Shown here piece after piece: positions 47,004 to 56,097 of a stretch of 64,000 bases of DNA; position 1 is the stretch's first letter; each line of letters opens with the position of its first letter. Position numbers and translations under genes: made by a program. The stretch is from positions 1-64,000 of the forward strand of contig NZ_BAABJQ010000005.1 of the NCBI RefSeq assembly GCF_039543385.1, in the 5' to 3' direction. Below the pieces are notes generated by a model that saw nothing but the letters and a program-made list of their open reading frames with translations, was not told where the DNA came from and searched no databases. The stretch comes from Rugosimonospora acidiphila (GTDB lineage: Bacteria; Actinomycetota; Actinomycetes; Mycobacteriales; Micromonosporaceae).

Positions 47004-47040
47004 GCGCCGGGGTGTCAGAGCCGCGGGGTTGCTTGGGGAG

Positions 47041-47505
<465 letters not shown>

Positions 47506-47517
47506 ACGCGCAGTCTG

Positions 47518-48720
47518 TCATCCCTGTGCGGACAGGTCCGCGACGACCAGACCCGCACGGGCCTTCGGCGTGAACCAGGTGCTCTTGCGAGGCAGCTTCT
47601 GTCGGCCAAGATTTACCGCCACGAAGTCCTCGACTGTGACCGGCGCCACCAGCACCGCCAGCTCCGCACGGCCCGCGTCGACCTCTCCGGCCAGCCAGGA
47701 CGCCGGGTAGTCGCCGCCGACGTAGGTGATCCGCTTGTCGCCCGGGTCCAGGCCCAGCGCGTCGCGCAGGAGCACCCGCTCGACCAGCGCGTGGTCCAGG
47801 TTGTCCACCGGCCGGGCGGTCGGGTCGGGCGGCAGGGTGATCGCGTAGGCCTGCCCACCCGCGTACGCGATGACCGTGCCGCGTCCGGTCGGCACGTCCG
47901 CCGCGTCCACCGAGGTGACCGTGGCGCCGGCCGCGCGCAGGCCGGCGAGCAGCCCGTCGACCCCGTCCGGCAGCTCGGAGACCAGCCGGTTGTACGGCTG
48001 GATGGCCACCGACTGGGGGGTGGTCACCACCGCGAGGAAGCGCGGGTACCCGGCGGTCTGCGCGGCCAGGCTGCGGTGGTTACCGTCGGCCACCACCAGC
48101 TCGCCGCCTCCGGCCAGTGCGAGCAGTTCGTCCTGGGTCGGCCCGGCCGGCACGGCCCACACCTCGTGCGTGCGGCCAGCCTGGTCGGTGTCGGTCACGT
48201 CCGGCGCGCCGGCGGCCAGTACCGTCCGGACGAGCGCGTCCTGCAGCCGGTCGCCGAGCGCGGTCTGCAGCAGCAGCACCGGGGACAGCAGCCGGCCCAC
48301 GGCCTGCGCCAGGGCGACCCGTTCGCGCACCTTCTCCAGGAACACGTCCTCGTTGCGGATCACCAGTCCGGGCTCCTCGGCGCTGGTGGAGATCTGATCG
48401 GTGTCGATCATGGTCCATAGGCCGTAGCCGACCTGTCCCGCGCCGCTGATCCGGTACAGGGCCACGATCCGCTCGTGCGGCCGGTAATGTCCGTCCGCCT
48501 GCGCGGCGTCCAGCCGGGCCCTGGCTGAGGGCAGCGTCTCGGCGAACGAGCGGCCGAGGTTCTCCGGCGCCCGGTGCGGCATCTCCACGGCCAGCGCGCT
48601 GGCCGGGTTCGCCGCGATGATGTCGGTGATCTCGGTCTCGTCCGCGAACTCGTCGTAGTTCTGTGCCCCGGTGCCGCCGGTGGACAGCCAGGCACGGGCG
48701 ATGGCATGCGCGATCGTCAT
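47518..48720 (-). CDS. DUF1015 family protein
   Basis: The product has about 400 residues. DUF1015 features include VEMPHRAPENLGRSF, YRPHERIVALYRI, the central VADGNHRSLAAQT, and VERVLLRDALGLDPGDKRITYVGG. Function is unknown; the family is found next to amino-acid metabolism genes in several phyla. The start was taken as ATG 48720 (MTIAHAIARAW); ATG 48726 is equally possible and no clear Shine-Dalgarno is visible. It is co-directional with rpiB. Confidence 0.88.
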   Translation of the reverse strand: MTIAHAIARAWLSTGGTGAQNYDEFADETEITDIIAANPASALAVEMPHRAPENLGRSFAETLPSARARLDAAQADGHYRPHERIVALYRISGAGQVGYGLWTMIDTDQISTSAEEPGLVIRNEDVFLEKVRERVALAQAVGRLLSPVLLLQTALGDRLQDALVRTVLAAGAPDVTDTDQAGRTHEVWAVPAGPTQDELLALAGGGELVVADGNHRSLAAQTAGYPRFLAVVTTPQSVAIQPYNRLVSELPDGVDGLLAGLRAAGATVTSVDAADVPTGRGTVIAYAGGQAYAITLPPDPTARPVDNLDHALVERVLLRDALGLDPGDKRITYVGGDYPASWLAGEVDAGRAELAVLVAPVTVEDFVAVNLGRQKLPRKSTWFTPKARAGLVVADLSAQG

Positions 48721-48831
48721 ACCCATGACGCTATCGGCCCGGCCGCCGGGCCCCGCCGGCCGGGCCGGCCCGTCCCAGAAGTTTGACACCCGATCGACTT
48801 CGCCATGGTGACCTGCCCGGATAGGTCCGGC

Positions 48832-49281
48832 TCAGACGCGGTGCCGGGCCAGGGCCCTCGGCCGCAGCCCGGCCGGAGCGAGAAACATCGGCCGGGGCTC
48901 GCCGTGCCGGTGCTCGGCCGGCCGAACCTCACCGCGCAGTGCCTCACCGAGCCGGGCCTCACCGTGCCGGGCCTCACCGTGCCGGGTGCCGAGGCCCGCG
49001 CACGGGTCGACCGGGCTCGGGTACCGCTCCGGCTGCCTCTCCTCGTCGTCGTCCTCGGCGCGCGCGGCGCCCCGGCGGCCAGCGGCCCCCCGGGCATCGC
49101 CCGACACGTCGACGGACACCACGATCGGCGCCGCGAGAAGTGAGCGGACCTCATCGGGCAGGCCCGGCGCCACCGCCTCCCACGCGGAGTGGGCGACCGT
49201 CCATCGCGCTTCGCCGCGGCACACCCCTGTCTCGGACACGGTCGGCGTGGCTGGTTCCGAGCGCGGCTCGTCCCTGCCCAT
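48832..49281 (-). CDS. Small hypothetical protein with repetitive tail
   Basis: The product has 149 residues. ATG 49281 follows AGGAGG with a five-base spacer, which is strong evidence for translation. The N-terminal half (ARWTVAHSAWEAVAPGLPDEVRSLL, then a hydrophobic IVVSVDVSG) looks like a folded segment. It is followed by an acidic stretch (AEDDDEERQPER) and then an imperfect HGEAR-type repeat (RHGEARHGEARLGEA) encoded by 15-bp DNA repeats at about 48940-49000. No family is recognised. It lies between DUF1015 and the nitroreductase gene. Confidence 0.5.
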   Translation of the reverse strand: MGRDEPRSEPATPTVSETGVCRGEARWTVAHSAWEAVAPGLPDEVRSLLAAPIVVSVDVSGDARGAAGRRGAARAEDDDEERQPERYPSPVDPCAGLGTRHGEARHGEARLGEALRGEVRPAEHRHGEPRPMFLAPAGLRPRALARHRV

Positions 49282-49388
49282 CGGCTCCTCCTCGCGGGCG
49301 GCGCGGCGGGCATCACAAGTCCCGCCGCGGCTGATTCCGCAGGAAGAAACGAGGGCGCGTCGCTCGCGTGACGCGCCCTCCCGGCGCG

Positions 49389-50018
49389 TCAGTCGAACAC
49401 GGGGCCCACGTCGCGGGTCCGCTTGATCTCGTAGAACCCCTCGGTCCCGGCGACCAGCAGCACACCGTCCCAGAGCCGGCCGGCCGCCTCGCCCTTGGGG
49501 GCCGGGGTCACCACCGGGCCGAAGAAGGCGATCTGCGAACCCTCCGTGGGCCCGGGGGCGTGGATCACGGGGGTACCGACGTCGAGCCCGACCGGGCGCA
49601 TGCCAGCCTCGTGGCTCTCCCGCAGGGCGGCGTCGTAGTCCGTGGACTCCGCCGCGTCGGCCAGCGCCGGGTCCAGGCCCAGTTCGGTGAGCGCCGCCAC
49701 GTAGGTGTCCCGGCCGAACTCCTGCTTGCCCGGGTGCCGGCGGGTGCCCAACGCGGTGTAGAGGTCGCGCAGCACTCCGTTGCCGTACTTCTGCTCGGCG
49801 GCGATGCACACCCGCACCGGCCCCCAGGCGGCGTCCATCGCCTCCCGGTACTTCTCCGGCAGGTCACGGCCCTGGTTGAGGACCGACAGGCTCATCACGT
49901 GGAACCGGACGTCCACCGGTCGTACCTTCTCGACCTCCAGCAGCCACCGCGAGGTCAACCACGCCCATGGGCACAGCGGATCGAACCACATGTCCACTGT
50001 CATACGTTCCACAACCAC
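49389..50018 (-). CDS. DsbA-fold protein, Rv2466c-like mycothiol-dependent nitroreductase homologue
   Basis: The product has 209 residues. DMWFDPLCPWAWLTSRWLLEVEK at the N terminus, FHVMSLSVLN, WGPVRVCIAAEQ and the end IKRTRDVGPVFD match the Rv2466c family. The active site reads C16-P-W-A19, so the second Cys of the family CPWC motif is Ala and only a single thiol remains. It is divergent from pepN, as in mycobacteria. The start is GTG 50018 with GGGAG five bases upstream; Met6 is an alternative. It would use mycothiol as reductant. Confidence 0.88.
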   Translation of the reverse strand: MVVERMTVDMWFDPLCPWAWLTSRWLLEVEKVRPVDVRFHVMSLSVLNQGRDLPEKYREAMDAAWGPVRVCIAAEQKYGNGVLRDLYTALGTRRHPGKQEFGRDTYVAALTELGLDPALADAAESTDYDAALRESHEAGMRPVGLDVGTPVIHAPGPTEGSQIAFFGPVVTPAPKGEAAGRLWDGVLLVAGTEGFYEIKRTRDVGPVFD

Positions 50019-50241
50019 GACGTCTCCCGATTAGTGTCAGAGGGCCACGCTTCCGCCCGATCGTTTCTCGCGTCGACGGGCGCGCGCGACCGGAGGTCAC
50101 GTGACGTGAACCACTTCTGGTTCAACCGTAGTGTCCGTGCGACACTCGCGGCGAGCCGCCGAACCCGAGACCCGGGTACCGTGCGGCGTAGCCGAGCTGC
50201 CAATGAAGACAGCGCGACCCGTTCGGATGGAGACTTGACGA

Positions 50242-52797
50242 GTGGCTGGAGTACGAAACCTGACCCAGGTCGAAGCGATCGAGCGTGCCCGGCTGCTCGA
50301 CGTCACCGGGTATGACATAACGCTCGACCTGACCGATGGCACGGGCGGCCCCGGCGACCGGGTGTTCCGCTGCACCACCCGGGTCGACTTCCATTGCTCC
50401 GAGCCAGGCGCCACCACCTTCATCGAGGCGGCCGCCGAGCGACTGCTCTCCGCGGCGCTCAACGGGCAACCGTTGGACACCTCCGCATGGTCGTCCGATC
50501 GCGGCCTCGTGCTGCCGGCCCTGGCCGCGGACAACCAGCTGGTGATCGAGGCGGAGTTCGCGTACTCGAACAGCGGCCAAGGGCTGCACCGCAGCGTCGA
50601 CCCGGTGGACAAGGAGGTCTACCTCTACAGCCAGTTCGAGACGGCCGATGCCCAGCGCACCTACGCCTGTTTCGATCAGCCCGACCTGAAGTCGGTGTTC
50701 ACCTGGCATGTCACGGCGCCGGCGCACTGGACCGTGGTGTCCAACGCGCGCCTCGCCAGCACCGAGGCCGCCGGCGAGGGCGCCAAGACGTGGCACTTCC
50801 TCGAGTCGGTCCGGATGAGCACGTACATCACCGCGGTGTGCGCCGGCCCCTACCACGAGGTCCGCGAGGAGCACGACGGCATCGACCTCGGCCTGTACTG
50901 CCGGCAGTCGATGCGCCAGTACCTCGACGCGGACAACCTCTTCCTGGTCACCAAGCAGGGCTTCGACTTCTTCAACGAGCAGTTCGGCATCCGGTACCCG
51001 CTGCCCAAGTACGACCAGGTGTTCGTACCGGAGTTCAACGCCGGCGCCATGGAGAACTTCGGCTGCGTGGTGCACGCGGAGCAGCACTACATCTTCCGGT
51101 CCCAGGTGACCGACTACGAGTACGAGAACCGGGCCAACACGATCACCCACGAGATGGCCCACATGTGGTTCGGCGACCTGGTCACCATGCGGTGGTGGGA
51201 TGACCTGTGGCTCAACGAGTCGTTCGCGGAGTGGGCCTCGCACTGGTGCAACGCCAACGCCAGCCGGTTCACCGACGCCTGGACCACCTTCCTGTCCATC
51301 CGCAAGAACTGGGGTTACCGGCAGGATCAGCTCTCCTCGACCCACCCCGTGTACAGCGACATCCCCGACGTCGCGGCGGTCGAGGTGAACTTCGACGGCA
51401 TCACGTACGCCAAGGGCGCCAGCGTGATCAAGCAGCTGGTCGCGTACGTCGGCATCGACGCGTTCCGCAAGGGGCTGCAGGACTACTTCGGCCGGCACGC
51501 CTGGGGCAATGCCACCTTTGACGACCTGCTCACGTCCCTGGAGTCGGCCTCCGGCGTGGAGCTGCGCGAGTTCTCCGCGCAGTGGCTGAAGACCGCACAG
51601 GTCAACACCCTGCAGCCGGAGCTCTCGATCGGGGCCGACGGCGCCTACGCGTCGGTGGCGGTCCTCCAGCAGGCTCCCGAGGAGTACCCGGCGCTGCGCA
51701 CCCACCGGATCGGCGTGGGCCTGTACGACCTGGTCGGCGCCAACCTGATCCGCCGCGAGCTGATCGAGGTGACGGTCAACGGCCCGCGCACCGAACTTCC
51801 CCAGCTGGCCGGCAAGCCGGCCGCCGACGTGCTGCTGCTCAACGACGACGACCTGTCCTACGCCAAGCTGCGGCTGGACGAGCGGTCGATGGACACCGTC
51901 GTCAACCACATCAGCGGCCTGTCCAACTCGCTGTCCCGCGCGCTGTGCTGGGGAGCGGCCTGGGACATGGTCCGCGACGGCGAGTTGGCCGCGCGCGACT
52001 ACGTCGCCCTGGTCTGCAACGGGCTGCCACCCGAGCGCGACATCAGCCTTGTCACCGCCAGCCTGTCCCAGGCGCAGGGCGCGCTGACCTACTACGCGGA
52101 CCAGAGTTGGGCGCCGGTCGGCTGGGCGCTGCTGGCCGCGACCGCACGAGCCACGATGGCCGACGCGGAGCCGGGCAGCGGATTCCAGCTCGCCTGGGCC
52201 CGCGCGTACGCCTCGGCCGCCCGCTCGGACGCCGAGCTCGACCTGCTGCGGGATTGGCTGAACGGCGACGCGCCGGAGGGGCTGGCCATCGACACCGAGC
52301 TGCGCTGGCGGCTCGTCCAGGCCCTGGCGGCCGGGGGCCGGATCGGCGAGTCCGAGATCCAGGCCGAGCTGGAGCGCGACCGCACGGCCAGCGGGGAGCG
52401 GCAGGCCACCGTCGCCTCGGCGCTGCTGGCCACGCCGGAGGCGAAGGAGACGACGTGGCGCCGACTGACCGGACCTGACGCGCTGCCCAACTGGCTGCAG
52501 CGGGCCCTGCTCCTCGGCTTCCAGCACTCCTCGCAGCTCGCGTTGACCGCGCCGTACGTGTCCCGCTACTTCGAGGCGGTGGACCAGATCTGGGCCACCC
52601 GGGACAGCGAGCCGGCACAGGAGTTCGTCGAGCTGGCGTACCCGTCGATGCACGTCAGCGACGAGACCATCGAGGCGACGGACGCGTGGCTGTCCGATCC
52701 GGACAAGCCGGCCCCGTTGCGCCGGCTCATCGGTGAGGGCCGGGACGGCGTCGCCCGGGCGTTGCGGGCGCGCGCCAAGGATTCGGCCGCGGCCTGA
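50242..52797 (+). CDS. pepN: Aminopeptidase N (M1 family)
   Basis: The product has 851 residues. The exopeptidase motif GAMEN (about 267-271) is in EFNAGAMENFG, and the zinc motif HEMAHMWFGDLV continues with WLNESFAEW (HExxHx18E). The C-terminal ERAP1-like helical domain spans about 520-850. It removes N-terminal residues from peptides in the cytosol. The start is GTG 50242 (MAGVRNLTQVEA), with GGAG upstream at about 50228. A very strong hairpin follows the gene. The 843-codon antisense open frame over it is a GC-driven shadow. Confidence 0.97.
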   Translation: MAGVRNLTQVEAIERARLLDVTGYDITLDLTDGTGGPGDRVFRCTTRVDFHCSEPGATTFIEAAAERLLSAALNGQPLDTSAWSSDRGLVLPALAADNQLVIEAEFAYSNSGQGLHRSVDPVDKEVYLYSQFETADAQRTYACFDQPDLKSVFTWHVTAPAHWTVVSNARLASTEAAGEGAKTWHFLESVRMSTYITAVCAGPYHEVREEHDGIDLGLYCRQSMRQYLDADNLFLVTKQGFDFFNEQFGIRYPLPKYDQVFVPEFNAGAMENFGCVVHAEQHYIFRSQVTDYEYENRANTITHEMAHMWFGDLVTMRWWDDLWLNESFAEWASHWCNANASRFTDAWTTFLSIRKNWGYRQDQLSSTHPVYSDIPDVAAVEVNFDGITYAKGASVIKQLVAYVGIDAFRKGLQDYFGRHAWGNATFDDLLTSLESASGVELREFSAQWLKTAQVNTLQPELSIGADGAYASVAVLQQAPEEYPALRTHRIGVGLYDLVGANLIRRELIEVTVNGPRTELPQLAGKPAADVLLLNDDDLSYAKLRLDERSMDTVVNHISGLSNSLSRALCWGAAWDMVRDGELAARDYVALVCNGLPPERDISLVTASLSQAQGALTYYADQSWAPVGWALLAATARATMADAEPGSGFQLAWARAYASAARSDAELDLLRDWLNGDAPEGLAIDTELRWRLVQALAAGGRIGESEIQAELERDRTASGERQATVASALLATPEAKETTWRRLTGPDALPNWLQRALLLGFQHSSQLALTAPYVSRYFEAVDQIWATRDSEPAQEFVELAYPSMHVSDETIEATDAWLSDPDKPAPLRRLIGEGRDGVARALRARAKDSAAA

Positions 52798-52867
52798 CCG
52801 CGGGGCGGAAGGCCCGACCGCGGCCTAACGGCTCGGCTGCGGCCTGACCCGCGGGGATACGACAGAC

Positions 52868-52901
52868 GGCGGCGGCCGGCCCGGAGGGGCCGGCCGCCGC
52901 C
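52868..52901. terminator. Strong bidirectional terminator hairpin after pepN
   Basis: GGCGGCGGCCGGCCC (52868-52882) and its exact complement (52887-52901) form a 15-bp perfect stem with a GGAG loop, followed by GGTGGTTCTTG. It lies between the convergent pepN and DUF5130 genes. The rest of the 277-base gap contains no gene. Confidence 0.75.
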
Positions 52902-53074
52902 GGTGGTTCTTGACGATCATTTGGGGGGCGGGCCGCGTCGGTCTGATTCCCCGGCTGTCGCGCGCGGCGGTTTCTCGTCGCCGCGCAGTGTGACCGGGGC
53001 CGCGGCGCGGCAGGGCGCCGCCCGGCCCGGCTCGGGTGTGGACACGCCGGCCGGCTCGGGACGCGCCGGTCCAC

Positions 53075-53479
53075 TCAGGACTTGCCGGCCTGCTCCACGA
53101 GCTGGGCGAGCCCGGCGACGATGCCTCCGGCGAGGTCGCCGCCGCCGAAGGCCGCGGCCATCGAGAGGGCCGCGAGCTTGGCGGCGCGATCCGGGATGCG
53201 CTTGCGGGCCACGGTACCGGTGACGATCTCCAACAGCCTCTGGTTGGGGGAGACCGCGACGATCACGGCGCTATCCGGGTCGGCCAGCTGCTCATGCAGC
53301 TTCTCCGCGTGCCCACGGGTCGGCTCGTCGAGATCGCCGACGTACACGCTGAAGATCAGCCCGGTGGACCGGTCAGCCAACCGCAGCGCCTCGTCGAGAC
53401 GCAGCAACTGCGGGGTGTTGAACGGTCCGTCCAGCACGCCCGGCCGGTCGGTCAGCTTCGTACTGTTACCAGCTGTCAC
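53075..53479 (-). CDS. DUF5130 family protein (TPM-like)
   Basis: The product has 134 residues. The fold resembles TPM/TLP18.3 phosphatase-like domains: SVYVGDLDEPTRGHAEKLHEQL and VIVAVSPNQRLLEIVTG, then a Gly/Ala-rich helix AAFGGGDLAGGIVAGLAQL. The start is GTG 53479 (VTAGNSTKL), with GGAGG five bases upstream. It overlaps the 3' end of the upstream membrane-protein gene by 14 bases, indicating an operon. The location near pepN matches mycobacteria. Confidence 0.85.
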   Translation of the reverse strand: MTAGNSTKLTDRPGVLDGPFNTPQLLRLDEALRLADRSTGLIFSVYVGDLDEPTRGHAEKLHEQLADPDSAVIVAVSPNQRLLEIVTGTVARKRIPDRAAKLAALSMAAAFGGGDLAGGIVAGLAQLVEQAGKS

Positions 53480-53789
53480 TTGCGCCTCCAGTCTCACCAT
53501 GGACGGCGGTCGCCGTGGCCGGCGCGTCCGCGGCCTGGGCCAGCAGTGGGCCGGCGGGCAGCGTGGGCCGGTGCGCGGCGGGCAGCTCGGTAGCGCCCGG
53601 ACCCTCGCCGATCACCCGTTCGGGTGCGGCAAGGAACCAGACCGGAGTGAACGTGAACGGCCGTCCCGGCCGGTAACGCTTGCTGCTTCGGCGCGCGCTC
53701 GTGCCGTACACGAGTGCGAAGACCGCGGCGATCACCACGATCGGTATGCCGGCGAAGACCAGCGCCGTCTGTGTGATGGACAAGCTCAA
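53466..53789 (-). CDS. ctaJ: Small membrane protein, CtaJ-like (aa3 oxidase-associated)
   Basis: The product has 107 residues. One N-terminal membrane helix (ALVFAGIPIVVIAAVFALVYG) is followed by the conserved-looking RYRPGRPFTFTPVWFLAAPE. This matches what I remember of the CtaJ subunit associated with actinobacterial aa3-type cytochrome oxidase. The remainder is Ala/Pro-rich and probably disordered. It is upstream of and overlaps DUF5130. The identification rests on a short motif and synteny. Confidence 0.65.
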   Translation of the reverse strand: MSLSITQTALVFAGIPIVVIAAVFALVYGTSARRSSKRYRPGRPFTFTPVWFLAAPERVIGEGPGATELPAAHRPTLPAGPLLAQAADAPATATAVHGETGGASDSW

Positions 53790-53898
53790 CGCCCCCAGGC
53801 GTCAGAGGAACCATGGGACGGATCAACGGTAGCGGAAAGCAGCGCGCTGCACGCGGCCGGGTGCCGTTGCGGGCCTGGCAGGCCGCTACGGTGACGGG

Positions 53899-55245
53899 AT
53901 GGGAGATGATCGCCGACCGGGCGGCACGCCGCGGGTACCGGTTGCGGAGGATCCGGCGCAGGTGCCGGCCGGCGTACCGGGCCAGTCACGGGGCCCGGAC
54001 GACCTGCTGGCCCGCGCCCGGAGACTGGACGCCGAGGACCCGCTGGCCGGGTACCGGGACCGGTTCGTGATCTCCGACCCCGACACCGTCTATCTGGACG
54101 GCAACTCGCTGGGCCGGCTGCCGAAGGCGACCCGCGACCGCCTGCGTCAGGTGATCGATGTGGAGTGGGGCGAGGACCTGATCCGCGGCTGGAGCCGATG
54201 GATCGAGCTGGGGCGGCGGGCCGGCGACGTGATCGCCGGGCTGATCGGGGCCGAGCCGGGCGAGGTGACGCTCTCCGACTCCACCAGCGTCAACCTGTAC
54301 AAGCTGGCCGCCGCGGCGCTGCGCGCGAGGCCGGGCCGGCGGACGGTGCTCACCGACGACGACAACTTCCCCACCGATCAGTACCTGTTGCAGGGGCTCG
54401 CCGAGGCCGGCGACCTCGACCTGCGGGTCCTGCCCAGCGACCCGGACCGGGGCGTGAGCCCCGACGCCGTCCGGGCGGCGCTCGGCGAGGACGTCGCGCT
54501 GGTCTGCCTGTCGCACGTCGCGTACCGGTCGGGGGCGATCGCTGACCTGGCCGGGATCACGGAGGCCGCGCACCAGGCCGGGGCGCTGGTGCTCTGGGAC
54601 CTGTCGCACTCCGCCGGCTCGGTACCCGTCGGGCTGGGCGCGGCGGGCGTGGACCTGGCCACCGGCTGCACGTACAAGCACCTCAACGGCGGCCCCGGGG
54701 CGCCCGCGTTCCTCTACGTCCGGCGCGATCTGCAACCCCGGCTCCGCCAGCCGATCTGGGGCTGGTTCGGCCAGACCGACCAGTTCGACATGGCCGGCCG
54801 GTACCGCCCGGCGGACGGCATCGAACGGTTCCTGGTCGGCACCCCGCCCGTGCTCGGCGGGTACGCGGCGCTGGAGGGCGCACGGCTGTCCGCCGAGGCG
54901 GGGATCGAGGCGATCGCGGCGAAGGCCCGGGCACTGACCGGCTATCTGATCGAGCTCGCCGACGCCTGGCTGGTGCCCCTCGGGTTCCAACTGGCCTCCC
55001 CGCGCGCGGCCGCCGAGCGCGGGGCACACGTCACGCTGCACCACCCGCAGGCGTGGCAGGTGTGCCAGGCGTTGATCCAGGAGCGGGTGATCCCGGACTT
55101 CCGCACCCCGGACCGGCTGCGGCTCGGCGTCGCGCCGCTGTATACGACCTTCGGCGAGCTGTACGTCGCGGCCGCCCGGCTACGCGAGATCGTCGCCTCC
55201 GGACGGCACGAGGGGTTCCCGACGCAGCGGTCGCGCGTCACCTGA
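53899..55245 (+). CDS. kynU: Kynureninase
   Basis: The product has 448 residues and is a fold type I PLP enzyme. YLDGNSLGRLP, WGEDLIRGWSRWIELGRRAGD, and the PLP-binding Lys in GCTYKHLNGGPGAPAFLY are kynureninase features, as are IWGWFGQTDQFDM and FRTPDRLRLGVAPLYTTF. It cleaves kynurenine to anthranilate and alanine. No other kynurenine-pathway gene is in the window. The first 45 residues are Pro/Gly-rich, and a later start near residue 33 cannot be excluded. Confidence 0.95.
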   Translation: MGDDRRPGGTPRVPVAEDPAQVPAGVPGQSRGPDDLLARARRLDAEDPLAGYRDRFVISDPDTVYLDGNSLGRLPKATRDRLRQVIDVEWGEDLIRGWSRWIELGRRAGDVIAGLIGAEPGEVTLSDSTSVNLYKLAAAALRARPGRRTVLTDDDNFPTDQYLLQGLAEAGDLDLRVLPSDPDRGVSPDAVRAALGEDVALVCLSHVAYRSGAIADLAGITEAAHQAGALVLWDLSHSAGSVPVGLGAAGVDLATGCTYKHLNGGPGAPAFLYVRRDLQPRLRQPIWGWFGQTDQFDMAGRYRPADGIERFLVGTPPVLGGYAALEGARLSAEAGIEAIAAKARALTGYLIELADAWLVPLGFQLASPRAAAERGAHVTLHHPQAWQVCQALIQERVIPDFRTPDRLRLGVAPLYTTFGELYVAAARLREIVASGRHEGFPTQRSRVT

Positions 55246-55352
55246 TCGGGCGTCGCCCGAACGGGTACTGACCACGCGGTGCCATGCCGCGGCTGCGGCT
55301 GCGCTCAGGCGGTGCACCCTGTGGCCTGTGCTCGGCCTCGCCAACGAACGGC

Positions 55353-55880
55353 TCAGGCGGCTCTGGGGAGGTCCAGCCAGTCCGCCCAGCGCGGGTCCGG
55401 GGTCCGGTGGCCGAGCACCCGCCAGGCCAGGCCCTTCGGCGCGGCCAGGGTCGCGTGCAGGCGCCAACCCAGCTCGGCGGGCGTGCGGTCCCCTTTGGTG
55501 TGGTTGCACCGGGCGCAGGCGGCCACCACGTTCTCCCAAGCGTGCCGGCCGCCCCGACTGCGGGGCAACACATGATCTATAGTCTCCGCCGGGCCCTTGC
55601 AGTACGCACACCGCCAGCCGTCCCGGGCGAAGATAGCCCGGCGCGACAGGCCGACGTGAGCACGGTAAGGTACCCGGACGTAGCGGGTCAGCCGGATGAC
55701 CAACGGCACCGGGAGTTCCTCCCGGGCACTGTGCAGGAAGCCGTCACCATCCGCCACGCACACCGCCTTGGCGGCGAGCAGAAGGATGGCGGCGCGGCGC
55801 ACTGACACGACACACAGCGGCTCGTACGTCTGGTTGAGGACCAACGCGGTCGAGCTGACTGCGCGTCGTATGTCAGGCAT
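55353..55880 (-). CDS. HNH endonuclease
   Basis: The product has 175 residues. Residues ~86-130 form the HNH/zinc domain: C91-A-Y-C94, I-D-H103-V (catalytic His), E-N117 and C122-A-R-C125-N-H-T-K. The N-terminal part (ALVLNQTYEPLCVVSVRRA) is typical of the small actinobacterial HNH proteins of the Rv2469c type. The start is ATG 55880 (MPDIRRAVSS). It is chromosomal and conserved, so a housekeeping role is more likely than a homing one. It is divergent from mscS. Confidence 0.93.
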   Translation of the reverse strand: MPDIRRAVSSTALVLNQTYEPLCVVSVRRAAILLLAAKAVCVADGDGFLHSAREELPVPLVIRLTRYVRVPYRAHVGLSRRAIFARDGWRCAYCKGPAETIDHVLPRSRGGRHAWENVVAACARCNHTKGDRTPAELGWRLHATLAAPKGLAWRVLGHRTPDPRWADWLDLPRAA

Positions 55881-56097
55881 CGGACTCACCCTCTTCGCCG
55901 GACCCGGAACAGTTCCCGTGGGCCAATGGTCCCCGATAGATCGCGCAATTGCACGTATTAATAATGTCTCCCGCGTGAAGGTTCGCGGGCCAAGACCAGG
56001 GCTTACCTGCCAATCCGTGGACCGGCGCCCGGTTCGTCCGGTTGTTCCGCCGGGTTGATCCCCCCTCCGCAGGCGATCATGCGGTACTAAGTCAGGC

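Noticed and set aside
50122..52653. Minus-strand open frame of 843 codons over pepN
   Set aside because: The sense strand carries all aminopeptidase N motifs; the antisense translation is low-complexity and is a shadow of codon bias.
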